Assembly: GCA_964641695.1 (NCBI GenBank)
Contig: CAZXKG010000028.1
Coordinates: 1 to 26,013, forward strand
Direction: 5' to 3'
Source: RHKX01 sp964641695
GTDB lineage: Bacteria > Actinomycetota > Thermoleophilia > Solirubrobacterales > 70-9
Length of the DNA: 26,013 nt
The position numbers and the translations under genes were made by a program. Positions 6,070-14,464 of the stretch are shown here, piece after piece (position 1 is the first letter of the stretch; each line of letters begins with the position of its first letter). The notes below the pieces were generated by a model that was not told the origin of the DNA, ran no database searches, and worked only from the letters and a program-made list of their open reading frames with translations.

Positions 6070-8761
6070 GCGACTGGAGATCGCCGGCTTCGGCCGGCTG
6101 AGTGGAGACTTCGACCTCGGGGAGGGCCTGACCGTTGTCCAGGGTCCGAACGAGTCGGGGAAGAGCACGCTGCACGACGCGCTGGTTCGCTCGATGTTCG
6201 GGTTCGCCAAGAGCGAGCGGCGCCTGAGCGGCGGCACGTCGGTGATCCAGGGCCGCGCGCCGTGGGGCGGCAGGCCGTTCGGGCTCGTCGCACATGTGCA
6301 TCTGGCGGGAGATCGGACCGTGCGGATCGAGTGGACGTTCGGGCCCGAACGCAAGCAGGAGCTGGTCCTGCTCGACGGGAGGACGGGTGAGGACCTGACC
6401 AGCCTCGTTGCGGCGAAGGGCGGCAGCTACACGCTGGGCGACTACCTGCTCGGCGTCGATCTGGAGTCCTACCGGCAGTGGGGGTGCCTCGAGCAGGCGG
6501 CGGGCGGACGGGTGCTCGGGGACAGCGGGTTGGTCGACGCCCTGCGGAGCGCGAGCGAGACCGGCAGCGAGGAGGCAGGTGTCGATGCCGCGCGGGCGCT
6601 GATCGATGCGGCCCGCAAGTCCGAGGCGATCGGTGTCCACGCCCGCACCGGCGCGCCGCTGAAGGACCGGGCCTACGCGCTCGCGACCGCACGGGAGGCG
6701 GAGCTGAGGGAATGGATCGCCGAGGCGGAGGCCGTGCAGGCCCAGCTCGGGGAGGAGGCGCGGGAGCTCGAGCGGATCGAGGCCGAGGAGGCGGGCCTGC
6801 GCCGGCGGATCGCGGAGCTGGAGCAGGAGCGGCTGCTGGCGCGGCGACTCGGTCTGCAGACGACTCTCGATCGAGCGCGGGAGGCCGGCGAGCGTGCCGA
6901 GAACGTCGATGCCGGCGCCGCGCCGGAGGTTCCCGCCGAGGTCGCGAACGAGGCACGGTCGCTGCACGGCAGGATCGAGGAGCTGCGGGCCGCGCGGGCG
7001 GAGGCGGCGGCGAGGCAGCAGGCCGCGTCAGACGAGCTGTCGGAGTTGCTCGGGGAGTCGGGCCAGCTCGACGCCGAGATCCAGAACCTCGCCGCGTACG
7101 GGTCCGTCGACACCTCTCAGGAGGGACGGATCGGCGAGCTGCTGGGCGGGCTGGTCGAGCGTGAGCGGGCGGTTGCGGCGGAGGAGACGGGGGTGCGGGG
7201 GGCCGCCGGGCTGGGCGATCAGTCCGTGCCGCCGCCGGCAGGGCAGGTTCCCGGGGGTGGGGCCCCGGCTCCAGCGGGCCCGGGTCCCGGCGCTCCGGGC
7301 GGGGGGGTTCCGGTGGATGCCGATCCCGAGCCGGCCGCCGATGGTGTTCATGGCGCGCCTGGAGACCCGTCCGAGTGGGCCGTCCCCGCCGGGATCGCGG
7401 CCGCGTCGGTCGCCGGAGGCCTGCTGGTCTCGCCACTTCTCTTCGCCGGGCTGCTGGTCGCGGCCGCCGCCTACTGGTGGCTGCGCGAGCGGCGGAGTGG
7501 TGGGGAGGGGACCCAGCTCGCCCGCCTCCGCGCCGAGCGTGAGGCGGAGCTGGCTCGCACGCGGGCCGAGGGTGAGGCGCGTGAGCGGTCACGCGCCGAG
7601 GCGGCGGCGCGCCTGCAGGAGCTTCGGGCCGGGCTGGGGGCCGCCCTCGATCAGGTCGGGGCGACCCCTGGCGATCCCAGATCACGCGCCGAGGGCTACC
7701 TCGAGGCCTGCCGCCAGGCTGGCAGGCTCGCGGAGCTGAACGCCCGCAGGGCCGGCCTCGCGGAGCGGATGAGGACGCTCAACGAGCCCGCCGGGGAGAT
7801 CCAGCGGATCGACGGCGAGGTCGAGCAGCGCAGCGCACGCCTCGCAGAGGTACTGCGCTCGCTCGGGATCGCCGCGACCGGCGCCGAGGCGATCGCCGAG
7901 CTCGACCGGATGGAGGATGCGGCCAGAACGGTGCGCGAGCGCCGCCTGGCGGTCGAGGAGGCGGCCAAGAGCCTGGAGACGATCCTCGACGGCCGTGAGG
8001 TCGAGGAGGTCGAGGCGAGCCTGCGCGACGTGGAGGGGGAGCTCACCGGCCACCGGGCGAAGTTCGGGACGCTCGACATCGCGCCCCGGCCCGAGGCACA
8101 GGTGGACGGCGACCTGAAGGTGGCCACGGCGGCGAGAGCCGACGCCGCCCACCGCCTCGGCACCGCGAGGCAGAAGGTGGCCGACCTCGAGGAGCGGCTG
8201 ACCGACCTACCGTCCTGGCGCGCCGAGCTGAAGGCGACGGACGAGAGGATCGCCCGGATCGAGTTCGCGATCGAGGCGCTGGCGATCGCCGACCAGCAGC
8301 TCGCCGAGGCCGCCAAGGAGGCGCACCGCAGGTCCGTCCCCGGCCTCAACCGCGCGATCAACGCAGAGCTGCCAAGGATCACCGACGGCCGCTACACCCA
8401 GGCGACGGTCGACGACGAGCTCCAGATCACCCTCGTCGCCCCCGAGACCAACCGAGCCGTCCCCGCCGACCGCCTCAGCAAGGGCACCCAAGACCAGATC
8501 TACCTGATCGAGCGCCTCGCCATCCTCGAGCTCCTCAGCCAGTCCGCCACCGAACCACCCCCCCTCCTCCTCGACGACGCCTTCGCCCACTTCGACCACA
8601 ACCGCCGCCGCGCCGCCCTGGAGCTGCTGGCCGAGAAGTCCGAGCACCGCCAGGTAGTCCTCTTCGTAGACGAGCCCGAGATAGCCGAGGAGCTCGAGTC
8701 CCTGAATATCGAGTTCATTTCGATCGACCTGGTCGGTCCGACGGAGCGGGTGGAGGCGTGA
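6059..8761 (+). CDS. SbcC/YhaN-like coiled-coil ATPase with internal membrane segment
   Basis: The product is 900 residues. Start ATG 6059 is preferred over more upstream in-frame options because GGGAGG (6047-6052) precedes it and MWIERLEIAGFG is the normal N-terminus of RecF/Rad50-like ATPases. Walker A is GPNESGKST (29-37); the ABC signature is LSKGTQDQ (806-813); Walker B is LLLDDAFAHFD (836-846). Long Glu/Arg/Ala coiled coils fill both sides of the centre. In the middle a Pro/Gly-rich linker (about 380-435) leads to a hydrophobic stretch (about 444-474), probably a membrane hairpin as in YhaN proteins. It should form the ATPase arm of a Rad50/Mre11-like complex with the preceding gene, perhaps held at the membrane. 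A run of seven G within the linker (near 7301-7307) is a potential slippage site. Confidence 0.85.
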   Translation: MWIERLEIAGFGRLSGDFDLGEGLTVVQGPNESGKSTLHDALVRSMFGFAKSERRLSGGTSVIQGRAPWGGRPFGLVAHVHLAGDRTVRIEWTFGPERKQELVLLDGRTGEDLTSLVAAKGGSYTLGDYLLGVDLESYRQWGCLEQAAGGRVLGDSGLVDALRSASETGSEEAGVDAARALIDAARKSEAIGVHARTGAPLKDRAYALATAREAELREWIAEAEAVQAQLGEEARELERIEAEEAGLRRRIAELEQERLLARRLGLQTTLDRAREAGERAENVDAGAAPEVPAEVANEARSLHGRIEELRAARAEAAARQQAASDELSELLGESGQLDAEIQNLAAYGSVDTSQEGRIGELLGGLVERERAVAAEETGVRGAAGLGDQSVPPPAGQVPGGGAPAPAGPGPGAPGGGVPVDADPEPAADGVHGAPGDPSEWAVPAGIAAASVAGGLLVSPLLFAGLLVAAAAYWWLRERRSGGEGTQLARLRAEREAELARTRAEGEARERSRAEAAARLQELRAGLGAALDQVGATPGDPRSRAEGYLEACRQAGRLAELNARRAGLAERMRTLNEPAGEIQRIDGEVEQRSARLAEVLRSLGIAATGAEAIAELDRMEDAARTVRERRLAVEEAAKSLETILDGREVEEVEASLRDVEGELTGHRAKFGTLDIAPRPEAQVDGDLKVATAARADAAHRLGTARQKVADLEERLTDLPSWRAELKATDERIARIEFAIEALAIADQQLAEAAKEAHRRSVPGLNRAINAELPRITDGRYTQATVDDELQITLVAPETNRAVPADRLSKGTQDQIYLIERLAILELLSQSATEPPPLLLDDAFAHFDHNRRRAALELLAEKSEHRQVVLFVDEPEIAEELESLNIEFISIDLVGPTERVEA

Positions 8762-8789
8762 TGGCGAACAGGAGTGCGCTGTCACGCGC

Positions 8790-8810
8790 ACTACTATTGG
8801 GCGTAGTAGT
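8790..8810. promoter_or_regulatory. perfect inverted repeat upstream of nuclease genes
   Basis: ACTACTA (8790-8796) and TAGTAGT (8804-8810) flank a 7-base TTGGGCG spacer. It lies in the 118-base gap between the ATPase gene and the PD-(D/E)XK nuclease, about 70 bases before the nuclease start. It is AT-rich relative to its surroundings and has no T-tract, so an operator is more likely than a terminator. The binding protein is unknown. Confidence 0.4.
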
Positions 8811-8879
8811 TGTCGGGTATGTATCGGGGGAACGGATGCCTTTGTCGAGAAGCTGCAACGTGCGACGACCTGGCTCAGC

Positions 8880-10088
8880 GTGAGCATCTATCAAGACCCG
8901 AGAATGCCCGGCAGGGACCGGCCGGACCTGATCGTCGAGCTTTTCGCGCAGCCTGCTTGGGATCGGCATCATCAGCTCGAGAACCAAGCATCGATCGTCC
9001 TCGCCTGGCTCATCGACAGAAGCCCGAAGGTCGCGCACCGACTGCTTCGGCTCTGGCTCGGCGACTTCGACGTTCCAGACGATCTTGTCATCGGAGCGCG
9101 GAATCAGGTGATCTTGCCGTCCAAGCTCCGTCCGGACATCTCGATCGACGTGGAGGGCAGAGTCCTACAACTCCTCATCGAAGTGAAGGTCGCGGGCGAT
9201 CTCGAGGACGGCGACGGCCATCCCCAGGACGAGGAATACCGACGAGAGCTGCTGGGGCTGGAAGTGGGAGAGGCTGCGACGCGGGCCGTCGGCACGTTGA
9301 CGCGGGATGCCTCCGGGTTGCCGGACATGGTCGATCTGAATCGGTTGCGCGCTCGCGATGTCGAATGGGGGGAGCTGCGACATGCCCTCATGACGGTTGC
9401 TGAAGAGGGCGCCGTGGGTGAGACGATCGAGGCAGTCATCCGTTCGTTCTGCGACGCGATCGCATTGAGCATCGAGGTCGCGAAGGTCGACGAGGAGGGC
9501 CTTGCTGAGTTCTTCGAGATGGCCCAGCCGGCAGTCGAGGAGATCGCCGGCAGTCTCGGTCAAAGAGTGCGCGTGGCGCCGTCTCTGAGCAACGGCGCAC
9601 ACTACGCCGGCGCGAAGCTCACGTATGAGGGCTTCGATGACCAGCCGGTGGTGATCCGCGTTTTCGCTGGGACCGCCGGCGGCGCGATGACCGCGCTGAG
9701 CGAAGGCCCGACGCTCGTCGTCGCTGTCGGTCGCGATCATTCGGCTTTGCTCAAGGGCGAGGAGAGGTCCCGGGCGATCGAGGCCGGAATGAAGCTGGTC
9801 AGAACGCCGAAGTACGCGTTCACCGGGCTGGAGTTCCCGCTTGCAGCGGCCGTCGCCGACCCCGAGGCCGTGGTGAAGGATGTCTCTACGGCGGTTTCTA
9901 AGGCGAGGCTGCTCCCCCAGAGCTCAAGCCCTGAGACTGCGAAGCGGGTCGCCGCGGTCATGGGATGGGAGTACGTGGGCCACATCGCGCCGCCGCCCGA
10001 TTTCACACCTTCACCGAGCGTGCCTGACACCGAGACGTACGGTCCTCCCCGGGAGGGTCAGGACCTCGGCGGCGCGGACGCCGAGTAA
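8880..10088 (+). CDS. PD-(D/E)XK-family nuclease
   Basis: The product is 402 residues from GTG 8880. The N-terminal third shows the nuclease core: E34 in a helix (HQLENQ), D86 (LRPDISIDV) on one strand and E101-x-K103 (LLIEVKVAG) on the next, the metal-binding signature of restriction-like endonucleases. The remaining 290 residues are mixed alpha/beta with no domain I recognise; the end is Pro-rich. The start is uncertain: the frame is open upstream to before 8760 and reads like protein (AFVEKLQRATTWLS), but no ATG, GTG or TTG occurs in it, and GTG 8880 lacks a good ribosome binding site. The next gene begins 18 bases after its stop, so the two form an operon. It is likely a DNA nuclease of a repair or defence module. 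Confidence 0.7.
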   Translation: MSIYQDPRMPGRDRPDLIVELFAQPAWDRHHQLENQASIVLAWLIDRSPKVAHRLLRLWLGDFDVPDDLVIGARNQVILPSKLRPDISIDVEGRVLQLLIEVKVAGDLEDGDGHPQDEEYRRELLGLEVGEAATRAVGTLTRDASGLPDMVDLNRLRARDVEWGELRHALMTVAEEGAVGETIEAVIRSFCDAIALSIEVAKVDEEGLAEFFEMAQPAVEEIAGSLGQRVRVAPSLSNGAHYAGAKLTYEGFDDQPVVIRVFAGTAGGAMTALSEGPTLVVAVGRDHSALLKGEERSRAIEAGMKLVRTPKYAFTGLEFPLAAAVADPEAVVKDVSTAVSKARLLPQSSSPETAKRVAAVMGWEYVGHIAPPPDFTPSPSVPDTETYGPPREGQDLGGADAE

Positions 10089-10106
10089 TCCCTCGGGGGC
10101 CTGGGG

Positions 10107-13100
10107 ATGTATCTGGCAGAGCAAGATCGACTGGTCCTCTCGCCGAGCGACCTCAACGCGTATGTCAGCTGCCCGCACCTGACGACGCTCGAGCTAGCGC
10201 GGGTGCGCGGTGAGATCGAGGACGATCGGGTCCGCGGAGCCGAGGCCGAGCTGCTCGCCCAGAAGGGAGACGAGCACGAGCAGGCTTATCTCGAGCAGCT
10301 GAAGGCCGAGGGCCGGAAGGTCGTCGAGATCCCGCCAAGCGACGATCAGTCCGCGGATTCGATGAGGGCGGCGGCCCAGCGCACGGAGGAGGCGATGCGC
10401 GCCGGCGCGGACGTGATCTTCCAGGGGACCTTCTTCGACGAGATCGAGGTGGACGGGGAGTTGCTCTCGTTCCGTGGCCACACCGACTTCCTGCTCAAGG
10501 TCGACAACCCCTCGGATCTGGGCGCCTGGAGCTACGAGGTGGCCGACACCAAGCTGGCGAAGCGGGCCAAGCCCTACTTCATCCTCCAACTCTGCTTCTA
10601 CAGCGAGCTGCTCGAGCGGGTGCAGGGCCACGAGCCCGAGCGGATCCACGTCATCCTCGGCGATGCAGACAAGACGACGGAGAGCTACCGCCTCGCCGAG
10701 TTCTCTTCCTACTTCCGGCGCGTGCGCAGCCGGTTCGTCCAGGCGCTCGCCGCAGATTCGGATACCTACCCCGAGCCCTGCGATCACTGCGGTGTCTGCG
10801 GCTGGCGGGAGCGCTGCGAGGCGCAGCGGGAGGAGGACGATCACCTCTCCCTGGTCGCCGGGATCCGGACCGCGCAGCGGCAGAAGCTCGTAGCGAGCGG
10901 GATCGCCACCGTCGAGGCCCTCGGCTCGCTTCCGGAGGGGGAGGAGCTCGCCGGCATCAGCCCGGAGACCCTGGAGAAGATCCGCGAGCAGGCGGAGCTG
11001 CAGGTGGCGGCCAGGGTGAACGGCTCGGACGGCCCTCCGATGCGCCTGCTCACGCCTGAGTCCGGGCGTGGGTTCCACCGGATGCCCAAGCCGTCGCCCG
11101 GGGATCTCTTCTTCGACATCGAGGGCGACCCGTTCTACGAGGGTGGCCTCGAGTACCTGTTCGGAGTGGTCAGCCTCGAAGAAGGGGAGGGCAGTTCCGC
11201 GGAGCCGCACTTCGAGGCGATCTGGGGAACCGACCGGGCGATGGAGAAGAGCGCCGTCGAGCAGTTCATCGATCTCGTCGTGGAGCGGCGGATGCGCTGG
11301 CAGGATCTGCGCATCTACCACTACAACCACTACGAGGTGACCGCTCTCAAGCGCCTCGTGGCAAGCCACGGCACGCGCGAGGAGGAGCTCGACCAGCTCC
11401 TCCGCGACGAGGTCTTCGTCGACCTGCTCAAGGTGGTGCGCGAGGGCTTTCGCGTGGGCCTGCCGGGATACGGCCTGAAGAAGATCGAGACGCTCTTCAT
11501 GGAGGACGAGCGCGACACCGAGGTCAGCGACGGCGGGGCGTCGGTCGTCGAGTTCGAGCGCTGGCTCGAGGGCGGCCGGAAGGACGATTCGATCCTGGCG
11601 GCGATCGCCGAGTACAACGAGGACGACTGCATCGTGACGCTGCGGCTGCGGGATTGGCTGCTCGGACTGCGCGAGCGGGCTGCTGAGGAGCACGGGGTTG
11701 AGATCCCGTGGTTTGTGAAGGAGGAGAAGGAGGATTCGGACGCCGCGAAGCAGGCGCGGGCTGAGGCTGAAGGGCCCCAGGCGGCTCTCCAGGAGGCCCT
11801 TCTGGCTGACTGGCCGGAGGATCCCGCCGAGGCCGACCACGATCAGCGCGCCCGCTGGCTTCTCGCGCAACTCCTCAGCTACCACCGCCGGGAGGAACGC
11901 CCGATTTGGTGGGCCTTCTTCGATCGCCTCGATCGAGACCCGGCTGATCTGGTCGACGACGTGGACTGCATCGGCGGCCTGCGGACGATCGACGGCTTCG
12001 AGCCCGAGCCGGACAAGCGCTCCGAGAAGCGGATGCTCCGGTTCCCGCCCCAGGAGACGAAGGTGAGTGGCGGGAAGCTCGTCGATCCGGTCGCGGCGGC
12101 GGATGGGCTTTCAGGCGTGACCGTGTTGAGCATCGATGACGCGGCCGGCCGGATCGAGGTCAAGCGTGGACCTGCCCACGGCGGCAGGCCGTGGCCGACG
12201 GCGTTGATCCCCGGCGGCCCCTACCGAACGACCGAGCAGCGAGCGGCACTGGCGCGCCTGGCCGAAAAGGTTCTTCGGATCGGCCTTGATGGCGACGGAC
12301 GGTATGGCGCCGCGCGGGATCTGCTGATGCGCCGGCATCCTCGTGTTCACGGCATGGCTGAAGGCACGCCGCTCCACGGCACCCCCGCCACGACTGACGA
12401 GCTCCAGAGTGTTGTCCGTGGTCTCGACAGCAGCTATCTGATGATCCAGGGACCGCCGGGGGCGGGGAAGACTCACTCAGGGGCGAGGCTGATCGTCGAC
12501 CTGATCGACCGCGGAAAGCGGGTGGGGGTGACGTCGACCAGTCACCGCTCGATCCACAACCTGCTCGAGGAGGTCGAGAAGTACGCGGCCGAGACAGGAG
12601 TCAAGTTCCGCGGCCTCAAGAAGTCGACGGGAAGCGGCGAGTCGGAGTTCGCTTCGAAGATCGGGATGATCGAGTCGCTCGACGACAACACCGCGCTGAC
12701 CAGCCCTGACGTCGCCCTCGCCGCCGGCACCGCTTGGCACTTCTGCCGGGAGGAGGTCGACGGAACGCTCGACTACCTCTTCATCGACGAAGCGGGCCAG
12801 ATCTCGCTCGCCGACGCGCTCGCCCTCAGTACCGCAGCGCGCAACGTCGTCCTGCTGGGCGACCCACAGCAACTCCCGCAGGTCTCGCAGGGCAGGCATC
12901 CAGAGGGAGCGGACGCATCGGTCTTGGAGCACCTCCTCGGCGACATGCAGACGATCCCGTCAGAGCGTGGGGTCTTCCTTGGCGAGACCTACCGGATGTG
13001 CCCCGAGATCGCGGAGTTCGTCTCGGATCTGATGTACGACGGGCGTCTCGGATCCGCAGCGGGACGTGACCTGCAGCGGATCGTCGGCGGGGGAAGGTTC

Positions 13101-13580
13101 GAGGGCAGTGGCCTGCGCTACCTGCCGATCGAGCATGACTCCAACGTGCAGCGATCCGAGGAGGAGGCGAAGGCGATCGCCGAGGCGGTCGAGGAGCTGC
13201 TCGAGGGCGGGCGATACATCGACTGCGACGGGATAGAACACGAACTGAAGCTCGACGACATCCTCGTCGTCGCGCCTTTCAACGCGCAGGTCAAGTGCCT
13301 GGCCGACCATCTCCCTGATGGCGCCAGGGTCGGCACCGTCGACAAGTTCCAGGGCCAGACCGCCCAGGTCGTCTTCTTCTCGATGGCCGCCTCCAGCGGT
13401 GAGTCGGTCCCCCGCGGCCTCGAGTTCCTGTTCAGCCGCAACCGCCTGAACGTGGCGATGTCGAGGGCGCGCTGCCTGGCAGTGCTGATCTGCGCGCCGG
13501 CCCTGCCGGATGCGTCGTGCAAGACGATCGAGCAGATGAGGCTGGTGAACGTGGTTTGTAGGTTGGTCGAGGGTACGTAG
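10107..13580 (+). CDS. TM0106-family RecB-like nuclease / DnaQ-like exonuclease / SF1 helicase fusion
   Basis: The product is 1157 residues from ATG 10107. Residues 1-240 are a Cas4/RecB-like nuclease: D127 in GHTDFLL, D147-x-K149 in EVADTKLA, and cysteines C22, C225, C228, C231 and C237 placed to hold a 4Fe-4S cluster. Residues about 333-520 are an RNase H-like/DnaQ exonuclease domain (FFDIEGDP with D337 and E339; YNEDDC with D506 and D507). The C-terminal half is a superfamily 1 helicase of the Upf1/Dna2 type: Walker A GPPGAGKT (782-789), DEAGQ (894-898), then VDKFQGQ and NRLNVAMSRA near the end. Such proteins unwind and cut DNA ends; a role in repair or phage defence is likely but not shown. 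It follows the PD-(D/E)XK nuclease by 18 bases. Confidence 0.85.
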   Translation: MYLAEQDRLVLSPSDLNAYVSCPHLTTLELARVRGEIEDDRVRGAEAELLAQKGDEHEQAYLEQLKAEGRKVVEIPPSDDQSADSMRAAAQRTEEAMRAGADVIFQGTFFDEIEVDGELLSFRGHTDFLLKVDNPSDLGAWSYEVADTKLAKRAKPYFILQLCFYSELLERVQGHEPERIHVILGDADKTTESYRLAEFSSYFRRVRSRFVQALAADSDTYPEPCDHCGVCGWRERCEAQREEDDHLSLVAGIRTAQRQKLVASGIATVEALGSLPEGEELAGISPETLEKIREQAELQVAARVNGSDGPPMRLLTPESGRGFHRMPKPSPGDLFFDIEGDPFYEGGLEYLFGVVSLEEGEGSSAEPHFEAIWGTDRAMEKSAVEQFIDLVVERRMRWQDLRIYHYNHYEVTALKRLVASHGTREEELDQLLRDEVFVDLLKVVREGFRVGLPGYGLKKIETLFMEDERDTEVSDGGASVVEFERWLEGGRKDDSILAAIAEYNEDDCIVTLRLRDWLLGLRERAAEEHGVEIPWFVKEEKEDSDAAKQARAEAEGPQAALQEALLADWPEDPAEADHDQRARWLLAQLLSYHRREERPIWWAFFDRLDRDPADLVDDVDCIGGLRTIDGFEPEPDKRSEKRMLRFPPQETKVSGGKLVDPVAAADGLSGVTVLSIDDAAGRIEVKRGPAHGGRPWPTALIPGGPYRTTEQRAALARLAEKVLRIGLDGDGRYGAARDLLMRRHPRVHGMAEGTPLHGTPATTDELQSVVRGLDSSYLMIQGPPGAGKTHSGARLIVDLIDRGKRVGVTSTSHRSIHNLLEEVEKYAAETGVKFRGLKKSTGSGESEFASKIGMIESLDDNTALTSPDVALAAGTAWHFCREEVDGTLDYLFIDEAGQISLADALALSTAARNVVLLGDPQQLPQVSQGRHPEGADASVLEHLLGDMQTIPSERGVFLGETYRMCPEIAEFVSDLMYDGRLGSAAGRDLQRIVGGGRFEGSGLRYLPIEHDSNVQRSEEEAKAIAEAVEELLEGGRYIDCDGIEHELKLDDILVVAPFNAQVKCLADHLPDGARVGTVDKFQGQTAQVVFFSMAASSGESVPRGLEFLFSRNRLNVAMSRARCLAVLICAPALPDASCKTIEQMRLVNVVCRLVEGT

Positions 13581-13670
13581 GCGTTGCGCTTGGGCCGTCA
13601 GATTCCGGACTCCGGCTCACTTGATATGCGCTCAGATCCAAGAAGACTCCGAGCATGAAGGGATACGCCG

Positions 13671-14024
13671 ATGTGGCTGATCACGACACAAGGCTTCTAC
13701 AGCGCGGTTGAGCACCGTGACGATCCAGACGTCCTGATCGTCAGGACGCGGGCGCAGGCGGACATCGAGGCCCTGCGAGCGCAGATCCCTTCGATCGAGC
13801 CGTTCGAGGATCCAACCGCGGACTATCGCTGGCGGGCGCTGGTGCGTCGGGTGGACTGGGTCGGAGCCGTCAGCGAGCTGGCGGCGGAAATCGACTACCC
13901 GAACTTCAAGAACGCCGTCGGCGAGCGTCAGGGGCATGGCCGAGCATCGATCTACTCGAAGGTCTGGAAGGCTCTGGTGGGGCTCCGCGAGAGGCCCGCT
14001 CGGCCATCCGACGGAAGGGTATGA
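13671..14024 (+). CDS. conserved actinobacterial small protein, function unknown
   Basis: The product is 117 residues from ATG 13671, with GAAGGG (13657-13662) upstream. The text (MWLITTQGFYSAVEHRDD, EPFEDPTADYRWRALV, EIDYPNFKNAVGERQGH) is a familiar actinobacterial family of uncharacterised proteins that ends near YxxVWxAL; here this is IYSKVWKALVGL. It is full length up to a slightly extended tail. No catalytic motif stands out. It lies 90 bases after the helicase fusion and marks the left edge of the patchwork accessory region. I do not know a function and infer none. Confidence 0.75.
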   Translation: MWLITTQGFYSAVEHRDDPDVLIVRTRAQADIEALRAQIPSIEPFEDPTADYRWRALVRRVDWVGAVSELAAEIDYPNFKNAVGERQGHGRASIYSKVWKALVGLRERPARPSDGRV

Positions 14025-14051
14025 GGGCATGGAGGGTGAGGAGCTACGAAG

Positions 14052-14265
14052 CTACGCAAGACGAAGCGCTTCCAGCTCGGCGAGCTGTTCGGCGGGATCG
14101 CCCGTTGGCGGCCTGGCCGAACTGGAAGGCGAGCGCCCAGACGTGAATCGGCCGCTCAGCTCGAAGGCGCTCGGTCGTGGCGGTCGAGCTACCAAGACGC
14201 CGTGGCTTGCGCTTGAGGTGAGGCACGTCTTCACCCAGATCCGCTTGGCCCGCTCACACTGGTCC
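14052..14265 (-). pseudogene. decayed IS3-family transposase (orfB) fragment
   Basis: Read on the minus strand, 14226 down to 14098 encodes KRKPRRLGSSTATTERLRAE followed by RPIHVWALAFQFGQAANGR. This matches the start of the integrase core of IS3-type transposases (KRKRRRLG..., LRAERPNHVWALDFQFD.TADGR), with the catalytic Asp of VWALDF replaced by Ala. Just upstream in another frame (about 14265-14227) is ERAKRIW, like the KRVxRLW helix before this point, so a frameshift has occurred. Beyond 14098 the similarity stops. No terminal inverted repeats were found. The whole gap 14025-14464 otherwise shows nothing I can identify. It marks past insertion-sequence activity between the helicase gene and the DISARM genes. 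Confidence 0.65.
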
Positions 14266-14464
14266 GTCCTAGGCGATTGTTAGCTTAGTCGGCGTAAAAG
14301 TCGTACTTGTGTCCCGTCGGGCATAGGGTGAACTCTGAGGACAATCGGGGGTCCAATGTGGACAGGGCTGTAATGCAACTGCAATCGTCGCGGTGGAGGC
14401 GCTGCGAGGGCGCTGCTCCCTGAAGCTGGTCCGCTGCGCTGCTGATTCGAAGCTTGGCTAGATC

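Noticed and set aside
4513..6354. 613-codon open frame on the minus strand
   Set aside because: It lies antisense to the strongly supported SbcD-like gene, is Arg/Pro-rich low-complexity text and shows no domain; it is a by-product of GC-rich codon bias.
8761..8883. 40-codon frame starting on the ATPase stop codon
   Set aside because: It has a short hydrophobic stretch but no ribosome binding site, and runs across the inverted repeat; probably chance, though it is mentioned as a possible coupling frame.
10194..11885. 563-codon open frame on the minus strand
   Set aside because: Antisense to the RecB-like/helicase fusion, whose motifs are clear; composition is Leu/Arg/Glu mirror text.
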